From positions 1 to 6,181 of the forward strand of contig JBFWMP010000163.1 of NCBI GenBank assembly GCA_050251575.1: DNA of 6,181 nt. The letters run 5' to 3'. The notes beneath the pieces were generated by a model. The model was not told the DNA's origin. It worked only from the letters and a program-made list of their open reading frames with translations, and did no database searches. The translations under genes were made by a program, and so were the position numbers. Below, in pieces: positions 1 through 4,656 of this stretch. Every line of letters begins with the position of its first letter. The stretch's first letter is position 1. This DNA is from X23 sp050251575. GTDB lineage: Bacteria; Bacillota; Clostridia; SK-Y3.

Positions 1-392
<392 letters not shown>

Positions 393-400
393 ATAAAGGC

Positions 401-624
401 AATGAATAGTGAATAATTAATAATGAATAGTTATTAAGAAAGCGGTTCATTGTAGGTAGATAGAATATATGAAGTAGGTTTTTCCAAAGCCTCAGTCTTA
501 CATTGTATAGTTTTGAAGGTACATTACCTTTAAAGTGAATAGTGAATAACGAATAGTAAAAGGCTATTAACTAGAAGAAATACGAAGTATTTCAACAACA
601 ATTATTAATTATTCACTATTAATT
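401..624. repeat. Inverted pair of TGAATAG-family heptamer arrays in the rRNA spacer
   Basis: The left array runs TGAATAG, TGAATAA, TTAATAA, TGAATAG, TTATTAA in exact 7-base register (403-437). The right array runs TTATTAA, TTATTCA, CTATTAA, TTATTAA (602-629), the reverse-complement family. Bases 405-424 and 601-620 are perfect inverted copies, and the match extends to 23 of 24 over 401-424 against 601-624. In the transcript this could fold into a long stem that brings the 23S 3' end close to the 5S 5' end, with about 176 nt looped out. No target-site duplication flanks the pair and there is no transposase, so a MITE label is not supported. Confidence 0.8.
536..556. repeat. Three-unit TGAATAG heptamer array
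   Basis: The units TGAATAG, TGAATAA and CGAATAG follow one another in exact 7-base register, in the same orientation as the array at 403-437. They sit inside the loop enclosed by the larger inverted pair, so they could compete with the left array for pairing with 602-629. Confidence 0.7.
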
Positions 625-633
625 ATTAATTGA

Positions 634-752
634 TTTCCGGTGATTTTAACGTGGAGGCTACACCCGTTCCCATTCCGAACACGGTAGTTAAGCTCCACAG
701 TGCCGATGATACTTGGAGGGTGACTTCCTGGGAAAGTAGGTCGTTGCCGGAA
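634..752 (+). rRNA. 5S ribosomal RNA
   Basis: This is a complete 5S rRNA of about 118 nt. The terminal helix is formed by TTCCGG (635-640) and CCGGAA (747-752). The highly conserved loop region CCGTTCCCATTCCGAACACGG is present at about 664-684. It is the last gene of the rRNA operon, since a terminator follows within 10 nt. The ends are set from the terminal helix and may be off by one or two bases. Confidence 0.95.
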
Positions 753-756
753 CTGG

Positions 757-787
757 AAAAAAGCACATCCATTAGGGTGTGCTTTTT
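757..787 (+). terminator. Rho-independent terminator of the rRNA operon
   Basis: GCACATCC (763-770) pairs with GGGTGTGC (775-782) as an 8-bp stem with one T-G wobble, closed by a 4-nt ATTA loop. A five-T run follows (783-787), mirrored by an A run before the stem. It lies directly after the 5S rRNA, as expected for the end of an rrn operon. Confidence 0.92.
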
Positions 788-796
788 GTTATCGGG

Positions 797-833
797 AAAA
801 ATGTACATTGTCCATTGAAACATTGTACATTTT
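797..833. repeat. ATGTACA-family heptamer element with inverted ends
   Basis: The segment reads ATGTACA, TTGTCCA, TTGAAAC, then ATTGTACA: three 7-base units and one 8-base unit (801-829). The ends are inverted: AAAATGTACA (798-807) and TGTACATTTT (824-833) form a perfect 10-bp stem with a 16-nt loop. Read on the minus strand it contains ATGTACA, ATGTTTCA, ATGGACA, ATGTACA, the same unit set as at 2156-2184. It could act as a weak backup terminator for the rRNA operon, but the stem is AT-rich and this is not established. Confidence 0.7.
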
Positions 834-867
834 ATTTTAGATTATAGCTCATACAAACTGAGATTTA

Positions 868-876
868 TGGTATAAT
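868..876 (+). promoter_or_regulatory. Probable extended -10 promoter for the 912-1562 gene
   Basis: TGG followed directly by TATAAT (871-876) makes a perfect extended -10 element, 35 bases before the start codon. No good -35 box lies 16-18 bases upstream; an extended -10 can compensate for that. The upstream rRNA terminator makes an own promoter necessary. Confidence 0.6.
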
Positions 877-911
877 AAAGCACAGAATACTAATTTAGAT
901 GGAGCATAAAA

Positions 912-1562
912 ATGATTATTAATAAGACTTCCTTAGAAGTAGAAGCAATAGATGTTGAAAGCTGCTTGCAGGTACAGGGAGATAAAGAAGTGTATAACAA
1001 TGCAGTATATTTGGATTTAGAGCATTTTATTTATAAGATACCGAAGTGTTTAGGTGTTTTTGGTGTGTGCTATTTTAACGGTAGTAATAATACGATAGAG
1101 TCTGAGCAGTATATGATACAGGATAAGCACGATGCTAAAGATATATTAAATATTATAAAAGATTTTTTTACTGCTAGCCAAAGCAGATATATTATTACTT
1201 TTGCCGGCGAAAATGATTTTTCTGTTATTAATTATCTATTCAAAAAAAATAAGCTGACTTTTGATTTTGAGAAGAAGTTTACGCTAGTGGATTTACAAAA
1301 GAACTACTTAAAGCAAACAGGGAATACCACAGGACTCAAAAATTTAGAGAAGATATTCGAGATTTCCAGAGGTGGGGAGTTGATTAGCGGTTCTAATCTT
1401 GCAAAAACCTTTGGACGAGTTATAAAAGAATATGGGTATGGACAAAGAATGAGTAAAGAAAAAGCGGATAAAATATTAAAATATAATCTTGAAGATGTTA
1501 TTAATCTGTTTTATATTACAACACAATGGAATAAGTATGTCTCATGCCCAAGTAAAGACTAG
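912..1562 (+). CDS. YprB-type RNase H-like (DEDDy) exonuclease domain protein
   Basis: This 216-residue protein looks like a lone RNase H-like domain of the YprB/RNase_H_2 type, a 3'-5' exonuclease fold using two metal ions. The candidate acidic set is visible: D35 and E37 in YLDLEHF (Exo I), D102 in FAGENDF (Exo II) and D195 in YNLED, with Y191 four residues before it (Exo III, DEDDy pattern). VDLQ (126-129) and GLKNLEKIFEI (141-151) also fit family blocks. No signal peptide or membrane segment is seen, so it is probably cytoplasmic. GGAG (901-904) lies 7 nt before the ATG. The gene stands alone between the rRNA operon and a convergent phosphoesterase gene. B. subtilis YprB is, from memory, clearly longer, so this is a short form. 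The substrate (DNA or RNA) is unknown; the family call is from motifs only. Confidence 0.7.
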   Translation: MIINKTSLEVEAIDVESCLQVQGDKEVYNNAVYLDLEHFIYKIPKCLGVFGVCYFNGSNNTIESEQYMIQDKHDAKDILNIIKDFFTASQSRYIITFAGENDFSVINYLFKKNKLTFDFEKKFTLVDLQKNYLKQTGNTTGLKNLEKIFEISRGGELISGSNLAKTFGRVIKEYGYGQRMSKEKADKILKYNLEDVINLFYITTQWNKYVSCPSKD

Positions 1563-1576
1563 ATAGTAGATAAGTA

Positions 1577-1594
1577 TATTTATAATTATAAATA
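1577..1594. repeat. 18-bp perfect AT palindrome between convergent genes
   Basis: TATTTATAATTATAAATA is its own reverse complement over all 18 bases. It lies 14 nt after the stop codon of the upstream gene, in the spacer shared with the convergent phosphoesterase gene. There is no GC-rich stem and no T run, so it is not a standard terminator. It could extrude as a small cruciform or mark a protein site. Confidence 0.5.
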
Positions 1595-1619
1595 GTAGTC
1601 CATGATCATAGCATCTGCA

Positions 1620-1654
1620 CTATTCCTTATTCACTATTAACTATTCACTAAATA
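1620..1654. repeat. TGAATAG-family heptamer array overlapping the end of the phosphoesterase gene
   Basis: On the plus strand the units are CTATTCC, TTATTCA, CTATTAA, CTATTCA and a diverged CTAAATA, all in 7-base register. The orientation matches the array at 602-629 and is opposite to that at 403-437. The last units overlap the 3' end of the minus-strand gene, and the stop codon TAG at 1643-1641 is part of a unit. Confidence 0.75.
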
Positions 1655-2132
1655 AGATGTGTTTGGGTGTTATTGTATGTGTAATATCTAGAAGACCGAT
1701 AGAATAGTATTTATTTCTTCTTTTATCTGTTGGGGAACCGGGATTGAATAATAAAATATTGTTATGCATCTGGCAGTAGGGGATATGGCTATGTCCAAAA
1801 ACAATACAGTCTATCGTATCATTTTTAAATGTCTTTATTGCCCTATCCAGGGTAGTACCTTTTATTCCATGACCATGAAAAATCCCTATCTTGATGCTGC
1901 CCACATTTATAATTTTCTTTTGTCCTAACATTTTAACAACAGCTAAAGGATCAACATTACCTGCAACTGCTGTAACAGGTGCAATTTTCTCTAATGTATG
2001 TATAACATCTATCGTCATAATATCTCCAGCATGAATAATATGGTCAACATTACTAAATGTTTCTATTACTGCATGAGGCAGCTTTTTTGCTCTTTTCGGC
2101 ACATGCGTGTCAGATAGTACTCCAATCACCAT
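1641..2132 (-). CDS. YfcE/YsnB-type (MJ0936-like) metallophosphoesterase
   Basis: This 163-residue protein has the full motif set of the small calcineurin-like phosphodiesterases: D8 and H10 in SDTH, D37 in HAGD, N59 in AGNVD, H86 and H88 in HGHG, and H114 and H116 in GHSH. NPGSP near residue 130 is the usual family block before the last strands. These residues bind two metal ions. Members hydrolyse model phosphodiesters in vitro, but the physiological substrate is generally unknown. Length is typical (about 160-185). The ATG at 2132 has AGGGAG about 10 nt upstream. No clear promoter is seen; the region just upstream holds an ATGTACA-type array (2156-2184). The last two codons and stop (AGT GAA TAG) lie in a heptamer array. 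The gene is convergent with the exonuclease-like gene and divergent from aroC. Confidence 0.93.
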   Translation of the reverse strand: MVIGVLSDTHVPKRAKKLPHAVIETFSNVDHIIHAGDIMTIDVIHTLEKIAPVTAVAGNVDPLAVVKMLGQKKIINVGSIKIGIFHGHGIKGTTLDRAIKTFKNDTIDCIVFGHSHIPYCQMHNNILLFNPGSPTDKRRNKYYSIGLLDITHTITPKHILFSE

Positions 2133-2155
2133 AAGTAATATTCTCCCTTTAAAAA

Positions 2156-2184
2156 ATGTACAATGGACAATGATTCAATGTACA
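2156..2184. repeat. ATGTACA-family heptamer element
   Basis: The units are ATGTACA, ATGGACA, ATGATTCA and ATGTACA: three 7-base units and one 8-base unit. The inverted relative at 801-829 has the same kinds of units, but with the octamer in second instead of third place. The element lies just upstream of the phosphoesterase ribosome binding site, so it is probably in that gene's 5' leader or promoter region. Confidence 0.7.
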
Positions 2185-2196
2185 ATATACTGGCAT

Positions 2197-2221
2197 AAAA
2201 AACACAAACACACAGTGTTTG
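2197..2221 (-). terminator. Possible minus-strand intrinsic terminator or hairpin
   Basis: CAAACAC (2205-2211) and GTGTTTG (2215-2221) form a 7-bp stem with a 3-nt loop. Read on the minus strand it is followed by TGTTTTTT, which resembles a rho-independent terminator. It would stop transcription coming antisense from the aroC promoter side, or attenuate the phosphoesterase leader if that promoter lies further upstream. The stem is short with few GC pairs, so the call is weak. Confidence 0.3.
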
Positions 2222-2232
2222 AACCATCATTG

Positions 2233-2253
2233 CTAATTATTAATTGTTAATTG
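2233..2253. repeat. Short TTAATTG-type heptamer array
   Basis: CTAATTA, TTAATTG and TTAATTG follow in 7-base register. They resemble the TTAATAA units and the TTAATTG ending of the rRNA spacer array (626-632). The segment lies in the divergent spacer between the phosphoesterase gene and aroC. Sequence this AT-rich could show such a pattern by chance. Confidence 0.45.
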
Positions 2254-2304
2254 AAACTCGCTTTCTTGTGATTTTATTTTGGCATGAAATAAGTACTTCT
2301 ATTC

Positions 2305-2354
2305 TTGCATATAGTATAAAAATACGGTATTATGCTATTTAGAGTTATTATAAT
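2305..2354 (+). promoter_or_regulatory. Candidate promoter region of aroC
   Basis: Two overlapping possibilities are visible. TTGCAT (2305-2310) is spaced 17 bases from TATTAT (2328-2333), a 3/6 plus 5/6 match to sigma-A boxes. A perfect TATAAT lies at 2349-2354 but has no good -35. Either would give a short untranslated leader before the start codon at 2401. I cannot choose between them. Confidence 0.35.
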
Positions 2355-2369
2355 TTTTGTTGTATGGCG

Positions 2370-2395
2370 CATTGCCAATAGCAATGAAAGGAGAA
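2370..2395 (+). promoter_or_regulatory. aroC ribosome binding site abutting a small hairpin
   Basis: CATTGC (2370-2375) and GCAATG (2381-2386) form a perfect 6-bp stem with a CAATA loop. The ribosome binding site AAAGGAGAA starts on the next base (2387), 7 nt before the ATG counted from GGAG. A hairpin ending right at the Shine-Dalgarno sequence may keep it accessible or protect the 5' end of the mRNA. I see no riboswitch or T-box pattern. Confidence 0.45.
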
Positions 2396-2400
2396 CATAA

Positions 2401-3501
2401 ATGTCTGGTTCTATTTTAGGTAAAAACTTTACTATTGCGACTTGGGGAGAATCTCACGGCAAGGCATTAGGGGTAGTTGTAGACGGGTGTCCCGCCGGTA
2501 TTTCCCTTTGCGAAGATGATATACAAAAAGATTTAGATAAGAGGAAACCGGGGAATTCACCTTTTTCTACTCCAAGAAAAGAAGAGGATAAAGTAGAAAT
2601 TCTATCTGGTGTGTTTGAAGGGAAGACTACCGGAACACCCATTTCGTTGATTGTATATAATACCAATCAACGATCATATGATTATTCGGAAATATCTCAG
2701 TGTTATCGCCCGGGACATGCGGATTACACTTATGATGAGAAGTATGGTTTCAGAGATTTCCGCGGAGGCGGACGTTCATCGGGCAGGGAGACTACTGCGA
2801 GGGTAGCTGCCGGAGCTATCGCCAAGAAGATATTATCGGAATTGAATGTAAGTATTCTTACTTATACAGAGTCTATTGGCGATATTAACATTGATAAATC
2901 GAAATTTGATGCTTGTGAAATCTATAAGAACTTTTTATGTATGCCGGATAAGGAAGCTGCTGAGCGAGCTGCTGACTTTTTGAAAAAGCAGAAGGCAAAG
3001 GAAGATTCTGCGGGAGGCATCGTAGAGTGTGTTGTTAAGGGGCTCCCCAGCGGAGTGGGAGAACCGGTTTTTGAAAAGCTTGATGCGATGTTAGCAAAAG
3101 CACTTTTTTCCATAGGCGCAGTAAAAGGCGTGGAAGTCGGAAACGGATTTACAGCAGCAAAAATGTCCGGTTCGCAAAACAATGACTTTTTGCAATATAA
3201 CGAAGATAAAAAGATTGAGAAAATGACGAATAATGCCGGAGGAATTGTGGGGGGGATCAGTGATGGGTTTCCTATCTTATTAAGGGCAGCTTTCAAACCT
3301 ACACCTTCAATACATGCGGTACAAAAAACAGTAAATAAAAAAGGAAAAAATATCGAACTTCAAGTGGAAGGCCGTCATGACCCAATTATTGTACCACGGG
3401 CAGTGATAGTAGTGGAAGCGATGGTAGCACTTACCCTAGTAGATTATTTGTTGCAGCGCATTTTTTCAGATATGAGTCTTATAAAAAAAGCATTGCTATA
3501 A
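2401..3501 (+). CDS. aroC: Chorismate synthase
   Basis: AroC converts 5-enolpyruvylshikimate-3-phosphate to chorismate, the last shared step of aromatic amino acid, folate and quinone synthesis; it needs reduced FMN. At 366 residues it has normal bacterial length. All signatures are present: WGESHG (15-20, with H19), KRKPG (47-51), RPGHADYTY (103-111, with H106), RGGGRSSGRET (121-131, FMN/phosphate contact region) and GRHDP (324-328, with D327). These correspond to the family's catalytic His, His and Asp. The start at 2401 has AAAGGAG 7 nt upstream. No other shikimate-pathway gene is next to it, unlike the aro clusters of many Firmicutes. The AEC permease gene follows after 47 nt and is probably co-transcribed. 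No terminator is seen between them. Confidence 0.98.
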   Translation: MSGSILGKNFTIATWGESHGKALGVVVDGCPAGISLCEDDIQKDLDKRKPGNSPFSTPRKEEDKVEILSGVFEGKTTGTPISLIVYNTNQRSYDYSEISQCYRPGHADYTYDEKYGFRDFRGGGRSSGRETTARVAAGAIAKKILSELNVSILTYTESIGDINIDKSKFDACEIYKNFLCMPDKEAAERAADFLKKQKAKEDSAGGIVECVVKGLPSGVGEPVFEKLDAMLAKALFSIGAVKGVEVGNGFTAAKMSGSQNNDFLQYNEDKKIEKMTNNAGGIVGGISDGFPILLRAAFKPTPSIHAVQKTVNKKGKNIELQVEGRHDPIIVPRAVIVVEAMVALTLVDYLLQRIFSDMSLIKKALL

Positions 3502-3534
3502 AAATGAATAGGGGGGATTTTTGTATTTAGTGAT

Positions 3535-3551
3535 GGAGGAATCAGTGTTTG
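3535..3551 (+). promoter_or_regulatory. Ribosome binding site fixing a TTG start for the permease
   Basis: GGAGGA (3535-3540) is 8 nt before TTG (3549-3551). The first in-frame ATG is codon 15, inside the first membrane helix and without a ribosome binding site, so the TTG start is much better supported. A TTG start often lowers translation relative to ATG. Confidence 0.75.
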
Positions 3552-4526
3552 GATAAATTCGTGTACTCTCTCGGACTAATAGTACTTGGGATGATTTTAG
3601 GTCAAACTCTAAAAGCATTCACAGTAAAAGGAATTATAAAACCGTCAATACAGATGGAAAAATATATTAAATTATTACAAGATATATCTTTGTTAGGATT
3701 GGTGCCCGTCATCAGCATGGGAGCTTTTTGGGCATTAAAAATAGATAATATGATATTTATCTCCTTGCCTTTCTTAGGTGTTGCGGGGTTTGTTATCGGA
3801 GGGGGATCAGCACTTACTGCTGCTAGAGTCTTAAAATTGAATAAAAAGCAAAGAGGATCTATGTTTGTATCCGGATGCTTTGCCAATCTTACTTCTTTTG
3901 GAGGTTTGATATGCTATGTCTTTTTGGGAGAGATAAGCTACGGATTTGTTTCCATGTATAAATTATTTGAAGAAGTGTTCTATTATACCATTGGCTTTCC
4001 AATAGCAAAGTCATTTGGAGATTATGACAAGGAGGACACGTCGGCAGTAAGCAACTTAGTACGCCTTTTATTAGATCCCTATATTATCGTGTCATTTTTA
4101 AGTATTTCAATAGGTACGAGCTTGAATATATCAGGTGTTGCGAGACCGGAATTATATAAGACTATTAATGCGGTGTTTATTCCACTGTCATCTCTGTTGT
4201 TGGTTACATCAGTAGGATATAATATGAAGTTTAGTGCGGTAGGTAATTATTTAAGGGAATGCTTTATTATTACAGTTATAAAATTTGTTGCGACACCTTT
4301 ACTAATTACAACAGCAGCATATTTGCTAGGATTAGGGACTATACATGACGGACTGGTCTTAAAAGTGGTAATGATTTTATCTGCCATGCCCCCGGCATTT
4401 AATTCATTGATTCCGCCTCAAATATATAATCTGGATAAAGATTTGGCAAATTCAAGTTGGTTATTTAATACCGGCGCATTGGCAGTTGTATTACCGGTGT
4501 TGTATTTTGTACAGAAATCGATCTAA
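3549..4526 (+). CDS. AEC (auxin efflux carrier) family permease
   Basis: This 325-residue integral membrane protein has about ten predicted helices (roughly 5-25, 42-62, 68-92, 104-126, 135-152, 172-192, 203-222, 233-258, 264-285, 301-322) in two halves, as in AEC/BART-type carriers. The block ILSAMPPAFNSLIPPQIYNLDKDLANSSWLFNTGALAVVLPVLYF near the C-terminus fits the family's second-half pattern: small residues, a proline break, then D and a serine-rich helix. Relatives carry malate, other small acids or, in plants, auxin; the substrate here cannot be read from sequence. It lies 47 nt after aroC, suggesting one transcript, but a role in aromatic-compound transport is only a guess. Its stop codon is followed after 5 nt by a heptamer array that runs to the convergent yhaM gene. 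Confidence 0.78.
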   Translation: MDKFVYSLGLIVLGMILGQTLKAFTVKGIIKPSIQMEKYIKLLQDISLLGLVPVISMGAFWALKIDNMIFISLPFLGVAGFVIGGGSALTAARVLKLNKKQRGSMFVSGCFANLTSFGGLICYVFLGEISYGFVSMYKLFEEVFYYTIGFPIAKSFGDYDKEDTSAVSNLVRLLLDPYIIVSFLSISIGTSLNISGVARPELYKTINAVFIPLSSLLLVTSVGYNMKFSAVGNYLRECFIITVIKFVATPLLITTAAYLLGLGTIHDGLVLKVVMILSAMPPAFNSLIPPQIYNLDKDLANSSWLFNTGALAVVLPVLYFVQKSI

Positions 4527-4531
4527 GAAGA

Positions 4532-4644
4532 GATTTGCAGTTTGCGGTTTACAGGTCACGGTCAAGGATGTTATACTCGTTGTGAACCCTGAACCCTGAA
4601 CCCTGAACCCTGAACCCTGAACCCTGAACCCTGAACCGTGAACC
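4532..4644. repeat. Inverted heptamer arrays with seven perfect TGAACCC units
   Basis: The right part has seven identical TGAACCC units (4583-4631), one TGAACCG (4632-4638) and a partial TGAACC (4639-4644). The left part has five degenerate units in 7-base register (GATTTGC, AGTTTGC, GGTTTAC, AGGTCAC, GGTCAAG; 4532-4566) that resemble the reverse-complement unit GGTTCAC. GG-TCACGG-TCA (4554-4564) can pair with TGA-a-CCGTGA-a-CC (4632-4644), an 11-bp stem with two single-base bulges that encloses all seven perfect units. The minus strand carries seven GGG runs with 4-nt TTCA gaps, a good G-quadruplex pattern. The arrays fill nearly the whole spacer between two convergent genes. There are no unique spacers, so it is not a CRISPR. 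Confidence 0.9.
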
Positions 4645-4656
4645 AACATATCGTTT

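Larger units (their letters stand above)
393..633 (+). other. 23S-5S internal transcribed spacer, carrying heptamer arrays
   Basis: This 241-nt spacer has no tRNA gene and no convincing ORF. It is AT-rich and holds three arrays of 7-base units (403-437, 536-556, 602-629), described separately. It also has two compact hairpins: AAGGTA/TACCTT with a 3-nt loop at 516-530, and GAAATAC/GTATTTC with a GAA loop at 577-593. As part of the pre-rRNA it is transcribed and must be removed in 23S and 5S maturation. The array content suggests later insertion or expansion of repeats rather than a purely ancestral spacer; that part is inference. Confidence 0.75.

Noticed and set aside
401..624. MITE or insertion sequence in the rRNA spacer
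   Set aside because: Inverted ends are present, but no target-site duplication or transposase is seen, and the ends are parts of heptamer arrays also found elsewhere without partners.
626..823. Open frames on both strands across the 5S rRNA (626-823 minus, 630-818 plus)
   Set aside because: They coincide with the 5S rRNA gene and its terminator; no ribosome binding sites or family resemblance.
753..911. tRNA genes after the 5S rRNA or in the 23S-5S spacer
   Set aside because: No cloverleaf, GGTTCGAATCC-type T-loop or CCA end is seen in these stretches.
2133..2400. T-box or known riboswitch upstream of aroC
   Set aside because: No T-box sequence (TGGNACCGCG-like) or conserved riboswitch core is visible; only short hairpins and heptamers.
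2454..3296. Minus-strand open frames of 70 and 124 codons inside aroC
   Set aside because: They are antisense shadows of a fully recognised chorismate synthase, with low-complexity composition and no ribosome binding site.
3504..3556. Two tiny frames in the aroC-permease gap (3504-3530, 8 codons; 3521-3556, 11 codons, overlapping the permease start) as leader peptides
   Set aside because: The second follows a GGGGGG run and would end across the TTG start, so coupling is conceivable. Both are too short to support without ribosome profiling.
3602..3886. Minus-strand 94-codon frame inside the permease gene
   Set aside because: Antisense shadow of a membrane protein gene; no supporting start signal.
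4583..4644. CRISPR array or true telomere
   Set aside because: Units are contiguous 7-mers with no unique spacers, and the array is internal between two genes, so neither applies.
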